The notes: a model not told the origin generated them from the letters alone. DNA of 64,000 nucleotides from Streptomyces sp. NRRL F-2664 (GCF_000719345.1 NZ_JOFX01000036.1:1-64000), one strand, 5' to 3'. Counted from the first letter of the stretch, positions 18,746 through 28,219 are shown. Translations and numbers: made by a program.

Positions 18746-19924
18746 GTGACCACCACGGCCATCACGAACATCGGCAGCCTCGTCACCAACGACCCCGCCG
18801 TCGGCGACGGCAGCCCCCTCGGCCTGATCGAGAACGCCGCCGTCGTCATCGACGCCGACACCATCGCCTGGGTCGGCCCGGCCACCCGGGTCCCGGCCGC
18901 GGACGAAAGCTTCGACGCGGCCGGCCGCGCCCTGATCCCCGGCTTCGTCGACAGCCACAGCCACCTCGTCTTCGCCGGCGACCGCACCCAGGAGTTCAAC
19001 GCCCGGATGTCCGGCCGCGCCTACTCCGCCGGCGGCATCCGCACCACGGTGGCCGCCACCCGCGCCGCCTCCGACGCCGCACTGGAGGCGAACCTCGTCC
19101 GCCACCTCGACGAGGCACGCCGCCAGGGCACCACCACCTTCGAGACCAAGTCCGGTTACGGCCTCACCGTCGCCGACGAGGCCCGCGCCCTGCGGATCGC
19201 CGCCGCGCACACCGACGAGGTCACCTACCTCGGCGCGCACATCGTCTCCCCGGACTACGCCGAGGACCCGGCCGGCTACGTCGACCTCGTCACCGGCGAG
19301 ATGCTCGCCGCCTGCGCCCCGTACGCCCGCTGGGTCGACGTCTTCTGCGAGAAGGGCGCCTTCGACGGCGACCAGGCCCGCGCCGTCCTCACCGCCGGCG
19401 CCGCCGCCGGGCTGATCCCGCGCGTCCACGCCAACCAGCTCTCCCACGGGCCCGGCGTGCAGCTCGCCGTCGAGCTGGAGGCCGCCTCCGCCGACCACTG
19501 CACCCACCTCACCGACGCCGACGTCGACGCCCTCGCCCAGGCGGCGGGCACCACCGTCGCCACCCTCCTGCCCGGCGCCGAGTTCTCCACCCGCGCCCAG
19601 TGGCCCGACGCCCGGCGCCTGATCGACGCGGGCGCGACCGTCGCCCTGTCCACGGACTGCAACCCGGGCTCCTCCTACACCAGTTCCATGCCGTTCTGCA
19701 TCGCGCTCGCCGTGCGTGACATGCGGATGACCCCCGACGAGGCCCTCTGGTCGGCCACCGCCGGCGGCGCCCGCGCCCTGCGCCGTACGGACATCGGTGT
19801 CCTGACCCCGGGAGCCCGCGCCGACCTCGCCCAGCTGGACGCCCCCAGCCATGTCCACCTGGCCTACCGGCCGGGCGTGCCGCTCGTCTCCGCGGTGTGG
19901 CGCAAGGGCGTCCGCGCCCACTGA
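18746..19924 (+). CDS. hutI: Imidazolonepropionase
   Basis: HutI (392 residues) opens the imidazolone ring to give N-formimidoyl-L-glutamate, the substrate of HutF. Amidohydrolase ligands are visible in [15 protein letters not shown] (about residues 65-79), LGAHIV, and [15 protein letters not shown] carries the metal-binding Asp. The GTG at 18746 has AGAGGA 5 nt upstream. It is separated from hutF by 161 nt holding a repetitive palindrome but is probably in the same transcription unit. Confidence 0.96.
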   Translation: MTTTAITNIGSLVTNDPAVGDGSPLGLIENAAVVIDADTIAWVGPATRVPAADESFDAAGRALIPGFVDSHSHLVFAGDRTQEFNARMSGRAYSAGGIRTTVAATRAASDAALEANLVRHLDEARRQGTTTFETKSGYGLTVADEARALRIAAAHTDEVTYLGAHIVSPDYAEDPAGYVDLVTGEMLAACAPYARWVDVFCEKGAFDGDQARAVLTAGAAAGLIPRVHANQLSHGPGVQLAVELEAASADHCTHLTDADVDALAQAAGTTVATLLPGAEFSTRAQWPDARRLIDAGATVALSTDCNPGSSYTSSMPFCIALAVRDMRMTPDEALWSATAGGARALRRTDIGVLTPGARADLAQLDAPSHVHLAYRPGVPLVSAVWRKGVRAH

Positions 19925-20037
19925 CGAAGCGCCGATCCGGGCCTGTCCTTTGTCTTCCCTCCGCAAGGCCCCGGGCGTACCTTGAGCCACCCATCTGATG
20001 TGTCGTCAGGAATTCGTGGCTCGAGGGGAAGACGAAG

Positions 20038-20721
20038 GTGTCCGACCGCATACGCTCCACCGCGCTCGCGCTGGCCTCCGCGCTGGCCGGATCGGCGGTA
20101 CTGATCACCGCCCCCGCAGCCCACGCCGCCGTCGTCGACGTGGCCTACGACTGCAAGACCCCGATCGGGGACAAGTCGGCGGTGTCGCCCATCGACATCA
20201 AGGCCGTCAAGGAGGGCGACGGCTACAAGCTGACGATGTCCTTCCAGAAGGGCGTCTCCTCCAGCCCCATCGAGCTCGGCAAGGGCGCGATGAGTCCCGG
20301 CGCGGTGATCGTCGTCGGCGGCGCCGAGAAGGCGTCTGTACCGGTGTCCGGCCCGCCCAACGCCGAGGCCGTGCCCCCCGACACCCCGATCAGGATCACC
20401 GACCTCTCGGGCACCTACACCCCGAAGAAGACCGGCAGGGTCACCTTCACCGCCGGTGTGCTGACCATCAAGGCGATGGGCACCACGACCACCTGCACCC
20501 CCGGGAACAGCCCCGGTCCCTCGCTGGAACTGGACGTCACCGCGGCCGGCGGGGGCGGCGCATCCGGCACGCCGGGCGGCGACGCACCGCCCGACACCCT
20601 CCCCCAGACCGGGCCCACCGACTCCGCCCTCGCCCTCGGCACCCTCGGCGGCACCGTGCTGCTCACCGGCGCGGCCGGCGTGCTCTGGCTGACCCGGCGC
20701 GGCCGGCGGGCCCCTTCCTGA
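20038..20721 (+). CDS. Secreted protein with LPQTG sorting signal
   Basis: A 227-residue exported protein. It has a signal peptide (residues 1 to about 30, cleavage after AHA) and one beta-rich domain with two Cys. A Gly/Ala/Pro-rich linker leads to a sortase signal: LPQTG at 188-192, a hydrophobic helix and the basic tail TRRGRRAPS. The domain is similar to the C-terminal domain of the last gene of this cluster (shared elements VAYDC/VAFDC, VSGPxNAE and SGTYTPKK/TGTYKPGR). It is first of four same-strand genes and probably ends up linked to peptidoglycan. No known function. It uses a GTG start with GAGGGG upstream. Confidence 0.85.
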   Translation: MSDRIRSTALALASALAGSAVLITAPAAHAAVVDVAYDCKTPIGDKSAVSPIDIKAVKEGDGYKLTMSFQKGVSSSPIELGKGAMSPGAVIVVGGAEKASVPVSGPPNAEAVPPDTPIRITDLSGTYTPKKTGRVTFTAGVLTIKAMGTTTTCTPGNSPGPSLELDVTAAGGGGASGTPGGDAPPDTLPQTGPTDSALALGTLGGTVLLTGAAGVLWLTRRGRRAPS

Positions 20722-20738
20722 ACGGAGCGCCCCCGGCC

Positions 20739-21752
20739 ATGCCCGTGCTCCCCACGCCCAGGCGCGACGTCCGCCTCCTCCTGGCCCTCGCCGCCGCGGC
20801 CGCACTCCTCACGGCCCCCGCGCCCGCCGCGACCGCCGACGAACCGGGCTGGTCCGCCGAGCCCGCCACCGGGACGGCAGCCGGCCCGGCGGGCCGGCCC
20901 GGCGGCGCCCGCCCGTACTTCTACCTGGAAGGCGCCCCCGGCGCCGTGCTGGAGGACCGCCTCGTCCTGACCAACACCACCGACCGGGAGCGCACCGTCA
21001 CCCTGCGCGGGGCCGACGCCCAGCCCGCCGCCGAAGGCGCCCCCGCCGTGCGCCCGGCCGCCTCCGGCGAGCCCGCCGGCGCCGGTTCCTGGTTCGGCTT
21101 CGGCGCCGGAGCCACCGTGCGGATCCCGCCCCGCACCCGCGCGGTGGTCCCCTTCACCGTCACCGTGCCGCCCGCGTCCCCACCCGGCGACCACCCCGCC
21201 GCCGTGATTGCCGCCGAAACGGGACGGGAGGTGGGCGTACGGGTCCACCTGCGGGTCAGCGCTCCCACCCTGGCCGCCCTCACCGTCGAGGACGTCGCCG
21301 TACGGGGCCGGGGCGCGGCCGCGGTCGTCGCCTACACCCTGGTCAACCGCGGGAACGTGGCCCTCGCGCCCGAGCTCGACATCCGCGCCGACGGCGCCTT
21401 CGGCGCGGTCCCGGGCCCGGGACCGCGCGCCGTACCGGTCGAACTGCCGCCCGGCGGGCGGGCCGAGCTGACCGAACCCTGGCCCGGGGCCCCCACCGTC
21501 GACCGGGTCCGCGTCACCGTGACCGCGACCGCCCCCGGCGGGGCCCGGGCCGCCGCAGCCGCCTCCGCGTGGCTCGTGCCCCGGCGGGCCGCCGGCTGGG
21601 CGGGCTGTGGCCTGCTCGCCCTCGGCGGCACCGCGCTGACCGCGATGTTCCTCGTACGCGGCAGGGGCCCGCGACGGCGGCCGGCGGACGGCGGGACGCC
21701 CCCGGCGGCCGCCCCGGCACCGGACCACGAACTGACGGGAGCCCCCAGGTGA
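20739..21752 (+). CDS. DUF916-like cell-surface protein with C-terminal anchor
   Basis: A 337-residue exported protein: signal peptide ending near residue 34, an extracellular region and one C-terminal transmembrane helix (about 292-310) with a basic cytoplasmic tail. The extracellular part has the pattern of DUF916/WxL-interacting proteins. PGAVLEDRLVLTNTTD comes first, then a block ending in VPFTVTVPPASPPGDHPAAVIA, then a second domain with VRVHLRVSAPTLAAL and VVAYTLVNRGNVALAP. In Firmicutes such proteins sit with WxL and LPXTG proteins. It starts 17 nt after the previous gene and overlaps the next by 4 nt. Confidence 0.8.
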   Translation: MPVLPTPRRDVRLLLALAAAAALLTAPAPAATADEPGWSAEPATGTAAGPAGRPGGARPYFYLEGAPGAVLEDRLVLTNTTDRERTVTLRGADAQPAAEGAPAVRPAASGEPAGAGSWFGFGAGATVRIPPRTRAVVPFTVTVPPASPPGDHPAAVIAAETGREVGVRVHLRVSAPTLAALTVEDVAVRGRGAAAVVAYTLVNRGNVALAPELDIRADGAFGAVPGPGPRAVPVELPPGGRAELTEPWPGAPTVDRVRVTVTATAPGGARAAAAASAWLVPRRAAGWAGCGLLALGGTALTAMFLVRGRGPRRRPADGGTPPAAAPAPDHELTGAPR

Positions 21753-22882
21753 GCGCCATGGTCGGCGGCAAGACCGGAGGCGGGCGCGGCCGCGCCGTCC
21801 GGTCCCTCCTCGCGGGGCTGGCGGCCTGCGCCCTCGCCCTCCTCCCCGCGGCGGCGTCCACCGCGGACGAGGCCCGACCCACCGCGGCGCTGTCCCTCCA
21901 GGAGGCCGCCCAGGGCACCGAGCTCACCGTCACGGGCGCCGGCTGGCGGCCCAGAACGCTGGTAATGCTGCTGGTCTGCGGACAGAACATGATCGGCGGC
22001 ACCAACAGCTGCGCCAACGCCGACGGGGTGGCCGTCTCCGTCGCCGACGACGGCCGCTTCACCGGCCGGCTGGCCGTCGTGCCACCACCCAAGCCGTGCC
22101 CCTGCATCGTCAACGTCACCTCCGTCAACGGGGACCGCTCCACCGTCGCGGCCCCGCTGCGGATCACCGGCCATCCGGTGGCCGAGCTGCCCGCCGCATC
22201 CGGCACGGGCCGCCTCGCGATGCTCACCGGGGTCCGGCTGGAGGGCGAGGACGGGGTGCTGACCTGGTTCGGTGCCCCGCCCGGACGAAAGTTCAAGGTC
22301 ACCGTCGGCAACCTCGGCACCGCCCCCGTGAAGGATCCGGTCTTCCAGCTCGGCACCGCCCACGGCGTGTTCGCCCCGCTGTGGGAGGAGGCCCGCTGGA
22401 AGGGGACCATCCCGCCCGGCGGCAAGGCGGAGGTCGCGCTCGACGTCACCCTGCCCGCCGGTGCCCACGGCGACTACACGATCTCCCTCAAGTACGGAGA
22501 CACCGTCGTGGCCACCCAGCCCTGGGGCGTGGACCGCCCGTACGGGGTCCTGCTCTTCTGGGGACTCCTCCTGGTGGTGGTCCCGGCCGCGGTCTTCCGT
22601 ACCGGCATGGCCGTCGTCGACAAGGTCCGGCCGCCCACCGGGCACGGCGCCGGACGGCACCGGGGCCTGCGGCCCGCCGGGGCCGCGGCGGCCGTGACGG
22701 CCCGGCTGCCCCGGCTGTCCGCCGCGCGCCGGGCCGCGCCGTCCCCCGCCGAGCGGCCGGCCGGGCCCCCCGCGACCACCACGGCGGTTCTGCCGTGGTT
22801 CACCCCGGACAGCGCGCCGGAGACAGCACCGCAGACGTCCGCACCGTCTGAGAACCGTTCGACGACGAAGGGACCATCGTGA
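21749..22882 (+). CDS. Membrane-anchored surface protein, unknown family
   Basis: A 377-residue exported protein starting at a GTG that overlaps the previous stop. A signal peptide (about residues 15-40) is followed by a small Cys-containing domain beginning TAALSLQEAAQGTELTVTGAGW, typical of Ig-like beta sandwiches. A second beta domain (GRKFKVTVGNLGTAPVKDPVF) resembles CARDB-like folds. A single membrane helix at about 262-282 (LLFWGLLLVVVPAAVF) precedes a cytoplasmic tail of about 90 residues rich in Ala, Pro and Arg. There is no sortase motif. Operon membership suggests it works with the sorted proteins on either side. Confidence 0.75.
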   Translation: MSAMVGGKTGGGRGRAVRSLLAGLAACALALLPAAASTADEARPTAALSLQEAAQGTELTVTGAGWRPRTLVMLLVCGQNMIGGTNSCANADGVAVSVADDGRFTGRLAVVPPPKPCPCIVNVTSVNGDRSTVAAPLRITGHPVAELPAASGTGRLAMLTGVRLEGEDGVLTWFGAPPGRKFKVTVGNLGTAPVKDPVFQLGTAHGVFAPLWEEARWKGTIPPGGKAEVALDVTLPAGAHGDYTISLKYGDTVVATQPWGVDRPYGVLLFWGLLLVVVPAAVFRTGMAVVDKVRPPTGHGAGRHRGLRPAGAAAAVTARLPRLSAARRAAPSPAERPAGPPATTTAVLPWFTPDSAPETAPQTSAPSENRSTTKGPS

Positions 22883-24189
22883 AGAACCGACGGAGGGCGG
22901 GCGCGGCACTGGTCGCGCTGCTGCTCGGCGGCGCGGGCCTCGCCATCACGGCTCCTCCCGCCCAGGCCGCCGAGGCCACGTTCAAGGTCAGGTGCGTGCC
23001 GCCGGCCGGCGGCGGCTCCCCGGTGGAGGGTGAGACCACCGCCAAGGTCACCGCGCCGGCCACGGCCAAGGTGGGCGACGAGGTCGAGGTGTCCTGGGAG
23101 ACCGTCAAGCCGGCCTCGAACAACACGGACCTCATGGACATCCCGCAGGACTCCGTCCAGCCCACCGGCTGGATCACGGTCGGCGGCGGAGGCGGGGAGC
23201 TGAAGGTCGTCGGGGAGAAGAAGAACCCGCCGATCCCCAAGAAGGCCCCCATGCAGATGTCGACGATGAAGGGCAAGCTGAAGCTCACCAAGGCGGGCAG
23301 GATCACCCTGACCCCCGGCAAGTACGACGTCGCGGTCACCTTCTCCTTCGGCACCTTCGTCACCAAGTGCGCGCCGGTCGGCAAGGTCGAGGGCGGCGCC
23401 GTCATCGAGGTGTCGGGCGGCTCCAGTGGCGGCACCACGGGCGGTACGACCAGCGGCGGCACGACGAGCGGCGGCGGTACGACGACCGGCGGCGGTACGA
23501 CGACCGGCGGCGGCAGCACCACGTCGGGCGGCAGCGGCAGCGGCGGCGGGGGCGGCCAGAGCGACTTCCCGGGCAAGGCGGTCGAGGTGGCCTTCGACTG
23601 CGGGGCGGTCGTCCCGGGCGGCATCAGGACCCCGGTCACGATCAACGCCAGGAAGAACGGCGGCAGCTACGACCTCACGGTCAAGACCGCCAAGGGCGCG
23701 ATGGCGGCGCCCATGGCGCTGCCCGCGGGAGCCCTCAAGCCCTCGATGGACGTCAAGCTCGGCGGCGCGGACAGCGGCACGGTCAAGGTCTCCGGCCCGG
23801 CCAACGCCGAGCCGATCCCCGACAAGGCCCCGGTCAGCCTCAGCGACATGACCGGCACCTACAAGCCCGGCAGGTCCGGCAAGGTGACGCTCAGCCCGGA
23901 CCGGCTGACGATCGACGTCACGATGGCGCCCGGCGCCACGCCGATCAACGTCCCGTGCAGGGCGACCAGCAGCGGCGTCTCGCTGGAACTGGACACCACG
24001 GCCCAGCCGGGCGGCTCCGGCTCCTCGACGAGCGCCTCCGGCGGCACCGCCTCGGGCGGCCTCGCCGAGACCGGCGCGCAGGACGAGGGCGGCATCAAGG
24101 CCCTCGCCCTCGTCGCCGGAACGGTGATCCTGCTCGGCGGCGCGGTGTTCACCTTCACCCCCTGGCGCCGCCTGCGCGGCACCCGCTGA
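22879..24189 (+). CDS. Secreted two-domain protein with LAETG sorting signal
   Basis: A 436-residue exported protein. It has a signal peptide (cut after AQA, about residue 31), a first beta domain with two Cys (about 34-170) and a linker of Gly/Thr/Ser repeats (about 179-230, tandem GGTT/GGGTTT units). The second beta domain is homologous to the protein at 20038. The C-terminal sortase signal is LAETG at 395-399, a hydrophobic helix and the tail RRLRGTR. LAxTG is the preferred motif of class E sortases in Streptomyces. Its GTG start overlaps the previous stop, and it closes the operon before a strong hairpin. Confidence 0.87.
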   Translation: MKNRRRAGAALVALLLGGAGLAITAPPAQAAEATFKVRCVPPAGGGSPVEGETTAKVTAPATAKVGDEVEVSWETVKPASNNTDLMDIPQDSVQPTGWITVGGGGGELKVVGEKKNPPIPKKAPMQMSTMKGKLKLTKAGRITLTPGKYDVAVTFSFGTFVTKCAPVGKVEGGAVIEVSGGSSGGTTGGTTSGGTTSGGGTTTGGGTTTGGGSTTSGGSGSGGGGGQSDFPGKAVEVAFDCGAVVPGGIRTPVTINARKNGGSYDLTVKTAKGAMAAPMALPAGALKPSMDVKLGGADSGTVKVSGPANAEPIPDKAPVSLSDMTGTYKPGRSGKVTLSPDRLTIDVTMAPGATPINVPCRATSSGVSLELDTTAQPGGSGSSTSASGGTASGGLAETGAQDEGGIKALALVAGTVILLGGAVFTFTPWRRLRGTR

Positions 24190-24197
24190 CACGCGGA

Positions 24198-24229
24198 CGG
24201 CCCGGCACACCTTCCGGTGTGCCGGGCCG
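24198..24229. terminator. Terminator hairpin
   Basis: CGGCCCGGCACAC (24198-24210) pairs perfectly with GTGTGCCGGGCCG (24217-24229) around CTTCCG and is followed by TTT. It lies 8 nt after the surface-protein operon and before the convergent transporter gene, so it can serve both. Confidence 0.9.
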
Positions 24230-24253
24230 TTTCTGCCGCCGGAGCGGGACGGG

Positions 24254-25774
24254 TCAGTTCATGTCGCCCATCAGCGCGTTGACCTTCTTGCGGTACATGA
24301 AGATCGCGACACCGGCGAGGACGGCGGCGAACGCCTGGAAGAGGATGACGCCGACACCGTTCAGCTGGACCTCGGCGAGGCCGAGCAGACCGGTGATGCA
24401 GTCACCGGCGGTGACGGCCAGGAACCAGACGCCCATCATCTGGGAGGCGTACTTCTGCGGCGCCATCTTGGTGGTGACCGACAGGCCGACCGGGGAGAGG
24501 CACAGCTCGGCGATGGTGTGCATCAGGAAGATGAGCACCAGCCACCACATGGTGACCTTGGTGTCGTTGCCGGCGGTCTGGCTCAGCGGCACGGCGAAGA
24601 CGAAGAACGAGGCGCCGACGATGATCAGGGCCACCGAGAACTTCACGATGGTGCTGGGCTCGCGGTTGCTGCGGGCCAGGGCCACCCACATGGCGGCGAA
24701 GATCGGCGCCAGGGCCACCACGAAGAGCGGGTTCAGCGACTGGAAGATCGTCGTCGGGACTTCCCAGCCGAGCAGGGCGCGCTCGGAGTTCTTGTCACCG
24801 AACAGCGAGAGGGTCGAACCGCCCTGGTCGTAGATCATCCAGAAGACGGCGGCGGCCACGAAGAACCAGATGTAGGCGCTCATCCGGGTCTGCTCGACCG
24901 AGGACAGGTCCTTGTCGCGCTTGATCCGGGTGAGGACGGCGACCGGAATGATCAGACCGGCGATCGTGATCGGGTACAGCGCCCACTTGATGGTGAACAT
25001 GTCCGCGGCGACCACGGCACCGTAGAAGACGGCCACGGCGGCCAGGACGGCGAGAGCCTTGGTGATCACGGCCTTGCGCTCGGCCGGGCTCAGCGGGTTC
25101 GGCACGATGCTGCTCTTCGGGCTCAGCGTACGGCCGGCGAGCAGGAAGATGACCAGGCCGACGCCCATGCCGACGGCGGCGAGGAAGAAGCCCAGGTGCC
25201 AGCTGACGGTCTCACCGATGGTGCCGATGACGATCGGGGCCGCGAAGGCACCCACGTTGATGCCGATGTAGAAGATCGTGAAGCCACTGTCACGGCGCGG
25301 GTCGTCCGCGTCCTTGTACAGGTGGCCGACCATCGTGGAGATGTTGGCCTTCAGCAGACCGGAGCCGACCGCGACCAGCACGAGACCGACGAAGAACGCC
25401 AGCTGGCCGGGGACGGCCAGCGCGACGTGACCGGCCATGATGACGAAGCTGGCGATGGCGACCGTCTTGCGGGCGCCCCAGACGCGGTCACCGAACCAGC
25501 CGCCGGGCATGGCCATGAGGTAGACCATGGCCACGTAGACGGAGTAGATCGCCGTGGCCGTCGCCGCGGTGAAGCCGAGGCCGCCGCCCTGGCTGCCCGT
25601 CGCGGCGTCCACGCCGCCGGAGACCAGGTACAGGACGAGAAGCGCACGCATGCCGTAGTAGGAGAAGCGCTCCCACATCTCGGTCATGAACAGCGTGGCC
25701 AGGCCGATCGGGTGGCCGAGGACGGTCTTCTCGTGAGCCGGGCTCGGTGAGGCCGTCGTCAGGCTGGAAGCCAT
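24254..25774 (-). CDS. Proton-dependent oligopeptide transporter (POT/PTR2 family)
   Basis: A 506-residue major-facilitator transporter with about 12-14 membrane segments that imports di- and tripeptides with protons. The ExxERFxYYG motif of the family is present as EMWERFSYYGMRALL near residues 31-45, and GGWFGDRVWGARKT matches the next signature loop. The ATG at 25774 is chosen for AAGGA 6 nt upstream; the longer frame to 25927 reads through a promoter-like region. Confidence 0.93.
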   Translation of the reverse strand: MASSLTTASPSPAHEKTVLGHPIGLATLFMTEMWERFSYYGMRALLVLYLVSGGVDAATGSQGGGLGFTAATATAIYSVYVAMVYLMAMPGGWFGDRVWGARKTVAIASFVIMAGHVALAVPGQLAFFVGLVLVAVGSGLLKANISTMVGHLYKDADDPRRDSGFTIFYIGINVGAFAAPIVIGTIGETVSWHLGFFLAAVGMGVGLVIFLLAGRTLSPKSSIVPNPLSPAERKAVITKALAVLAAVAVFYGAVVAADMFTIKWALYPITIAGLIIPVAVLTRIKRDKDLSSVEQTRMSAYIWFFVAAAVFWMIYDQGGSTLSLFGDKNSERALLGWEVPTTIFQSLNPLFVVALAPIFAAMWVALARSNREPSTIVKFSVALIIVGASFFVFAVPLSQTAGNDTKVTMWWLVLIFLMHTIAELCLSPVGLSVTTKMAPQKYASQMMGVWFLAVTAGDCITGLLGLAEVQLNGVGVILFQAFAAVLAGVAIFMYRKKVNALMGDMN

Positions 25775-26139
25775 GGTCGATCCTTGCTTGCTCGGGACGC
25801 TTCGGCTTCGTGAGCCCATCCGCGCCCGGTGGGGGGTGGCCGGCACCGGCGTACGGACCTCCCGCCCCACGCCCGGGGGTCTCGCCCCCGGTCGGGGGGC
25901 GAAGGAACGTCCGTCTCCGGGATCCACGCCCGCCCGCGCACATCACGCGAGGGGCCCGGCCCAGGTCATTCGCTGCCGTCAGGGCCGGCCGGAGCGGTCC
26001 TCGCTCGGACCACCCGTCCGGTTCCGGACAGAAAGAGAGACCTATGCGCTGTTTTTCGGCACAAAGGTCCCTGAGGTATTGCATCAGGCGTCTCGCCACC
26101 ATACGACACGACACTGCGGCATATGAAAGGACTTGAGAG
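25775..26139. other. Divergent intergenic region, lower G+C
   Basis: This 365-nt stretch between the divergent transporter gene and the two-component system shows no convincing gene. Its right half (about 26030-26140) is clearly richer in A+T than the surroundings, as expected for promoters. I could not pick a unique -35/-10 pair. Short frames on both strands here have codon use unlike the neighbouring genes. Confidence 0.5.
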
Positions 26140-26271
26140 ATGGATCACAAGGCGAGTCGGGAACCGTTCGACCATATTCGAAGGCGCTCAACGGTCCATA
26201 AGCCCAGATCGGAAGGGGTCTGCGAGCAGCCCTCTCGATGCAGTCCCCGCGGACTACCATCACCCACATGA
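26140..26271 (+). CDS. Possible 43-codon leader ORF before the response regulator
   Basis: ATG at 26140 has AAAGGA 8 nt upstream, and the frame runs 43 codons (beginning MDHKASREPF) to a TGA at 26269-26271. That stop overlaps the response-regulator ATG (ATGA). The regulator has no ribosome binding site of its own, so coupled translation would make sense. Against a conserved protein, third positions are not G+C rich and the sequence is Arg/Ser/Pro rich. It may only be a translated leader. Confidence 0.3.
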   Translation: MDHKASREPFDHIRRRSTVHKPRSEGVCEQPSRCSPRGLPSPT

Positions 26272-26945
26272 CGCGTGTACTGCTCGCCGAGGACGACGCA
26301 TCCATCTCGGAACCCCTGGCCCGGGCCCTGCGCCGGGAGGGGTACGAGGTCGAGGTCCGGGAGGACGGCCCCACTGCCCTGGACGCGGGGCTCCAGGGCG
26401 GCGTCGACCTCGTCGTCCTGGACCTGGGCCTGCCGGGCATGGACGGGCTCGAAGTCGCCCGTCGGCTGCGCGCCGAAGGCCACGGCTTCCCGATCCTGGT
26501 GCTCACCGCCCGGGCCGACGAGGTCGACACGGTCGTCGGCCTCGACGCGGGCGCCGACGACTACGTGACCAAGCCCTTCCGCCTGGCCGAGCTCCTGGCC
26601 CGGGTCCGGGCCCTGCTCCGGCGCGGCGCCACCGAGGCCGTCCAGCCCCCCGCCACCCACGGGGTGCGCATCGACGTCGAGTCGCACCGCGCCTGGATGG
26701 GGGAGGAGGAGCTCCAGCTCACCGCCAAGGAGTTCGACCTGCTGCGCGTCCTGGTGCGCGACGCCGGCCGGGTCGTCACCCGCGACCAGCTCATGCGCGA
26801 GGTCTGGGACACCACCTGGTGGTCCTCCACCAAGACCCTCGACATGCACATCTCCTGGCTGCGCAAGAAGCTGGGCGACGACGCCGCCAACCCCCGCTAC
26901 ATCGCCACCGTCCGCGGCGTCGGCTTCCGCTTCGAGAAGAGCTAG
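26268..26945 (+). CDS. Two-component response regulator, OmpR/PhoB type
   Basis: A 225-residue regulator. The receiver domain has the acidic pair ED at 8-10, phosphoacceptor D52 in VVLDLGLPG, T80 and K102 in VTKPF. The C-terminal winged helix (about 130-222) includes LTAKEFDLLRVLVRDAG and the wing IATVRGVGFRFE. The ATG at 26268 is the only sensible start, but no Shine-Dalgarno precedes it; translation may be leaderless or coupled to the small frame ending there. The cognate kinase starts 8 nt after the stop codon. Target genes unknown. Confidence 0.94.
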   Translation: MTRVLLAEDDASISEPLARALRREGYEVEVREDGPTALDAGLQGGVDLVVLDLGLPGMDGLEVARRLRAEGHGFPILVLTARADEVDTVVGLDAGADDYVTKPFRLAELLARVRALLRRGATEAVQPPATHGVRIDVESHRAWMGEEELQLTAKEFDLLRVLVRDAGRVVTRDQLMREVWDTTWWSSTKTLDMHISWLRKKLGDDAANPRYIATVRGVGFRFEKS

Positions 26946-26953
26946 CCCCGCCC

Positions 26954-28219
26954 ATGCGCCGCCGCCTCATCCAGTCCACGCTCGCCGTGGTGCTCGTGGT
27001 GATCGCCGTCTTCGGGGTCTCCCTCGTCATCGTGGAGACCCGGACCATCACCAGCAGCGCCCAGGACCGCGTCGAGTCCGAGGCGCTGCGGCTGGTGGGC
27101 GTCGTCGAGTCGAACGTCCTGGAGAATCAGCCGACCGACCCCGCCGCCCTCGCCGAACTGCTGGACGCCGGCCACTTCGCCCGGATCACCGTCCCCGGGC
27201 AGCCCGACGTGGAGATCGGCGCGTCGATCCCCGACAGCGTCGTGCGCGGCACGGCCCGCGGCGAGCAGGGCGAGATCGTCGTCGTGGAGGAGGCCCGCTC
27301 CACGGTGACCCGGGAGGTCGTCCGGACCCTGGCCGTGGTCGGCGCGGTGGCCCTGCTCGCCGTCGTGGCGGCCGTCCTGCTCGCCGTCCGCCAGGCGAAC
27401 CGGCTGGCGTCCCCGCTCACCGACCTCGCCGAGACGGCCGAGCGGCTCGGCTCCGGCGACCCCCGCCCCCGGCACAAGCGGTACGGGGTGCCCGAGCTGG
27501 ACCGGGTCGCGGACGTGCTCGACTCCAGCGCCGAACGCATCGGCCGGATGCTCACCGCCGAGCGGCGCCTCGCCGCCGACGCCTCCCACCAGCTGCGCAC
27601 CCCGCTCACGGCGCTGTCGATGCGCCTGGAGGAGATCACCGTCACCGACGACCTGGAGACCGTACGGGAGGAGGCGACGATCGCCCTGACCCAGGTGGAG
27701 CGGCTCACGGACGTCGTGCAGCGGCTCCTCACGAACTCCCGGGACCCCCGGACCGGCTCCGCGGTCCCCTTCGACCTCGACGAGGTCGTCAAGCAGCAGG
27801 TGGAGGAGTGGCGGCCGGCCTACCGCAGCGCGGGCCGGGCCATCGTGCGCTCCGGGAAGCAGGGCGTACGGGCCGTCGGCACCCCCGGCGCGGTCTCCCA
27901 GGTCCTGGCCACCCTCGTGGAGAACGCCCTGATGCACGGCGGCGGCACCGTCGCCCTGCGCACCAGGGTGGCCGGCAACCAGGCGGTCCTGGAGGTCACG
28001 GACGAGGGGCCGGGTGTCCCGCCGGACCTCGGCAACCGGATCTTCGAGCGGGCCATCAGCGGCCGCAACTCCACCGGCATCGGCCTCGCGGTCGCCCGCG
28101 ACCTCGCGGAGGCGGACGGCGGCCGCCTGGAACTGCTCCAGGCCCAGCCGCCGGTGTTCGCCGTGTTCCTCAGCCGCACCGCCCCCGAGCCGGCCCAGCC
28201 GCAGAAGACCGTCCGCTAG
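26954..28219 (+). CDS. Sensor histidine kinase
   Basis: A 421-residue membrane kinase. Transmembrane helices at about 6-27 and 124-146 flank an extracellular sensor of about 95 residues. A HAMP domain (about 147-200) and the HisKA site ASHQLRTPLTAL with H212 follow. The ATPase domain has an N box (LVENALMHGG), DEGPGVPPDL and GIGLAVARDLAEADGG. It is co-transcribed with the response regulator just upstream. The signal is unknown; the sensor lacks recognisable ligand motifs. Confidence 0.94.
   Translation: MRRRLIQSTLAVVLVVIAVFGVSLVIVETRTITSSAQDRVESEALRLVGVVESNVLENQPTDPAALAELLDAGHFARITVPGQPDVEIGASIPDSVVRGTARGEQGEIVVVEEARSTVTREVVRTLAVVGAVALLAVVAAVLLAVRQANRLASPLTDLAETAERLGSGDPRPRHKRYGVPELDRVADVLDSSAERIGRMLTAERRLAADASHQLRTPLTALSMRLEEITVTDDLETVREEATIALTQVERLTDVVQRLLTNSRDPRTGSAVPFDLDEVVKQQVEEWRPAYRSAGRAIVRSGKQGVRAVGTPGAVSQVLATLVENALMHGGGTVALRTRVAGNQAVLEVTDEGPGVPPDLGNRIFERAISGRNSTGIGLAVARDLAEADGGRLELLQAQPPVFAVFLSRTAPEPAQPQKTVR

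Noticed and set aside
23416..23565. Short tandem repeats (GGC GGT ACG ACG type), considered as a CRISPR or satellite
   Set aside because: They encode the in-frame Gly/Thr/Ser linker of the LAETG surface protein, with no spacers and no repeat outside the gene.
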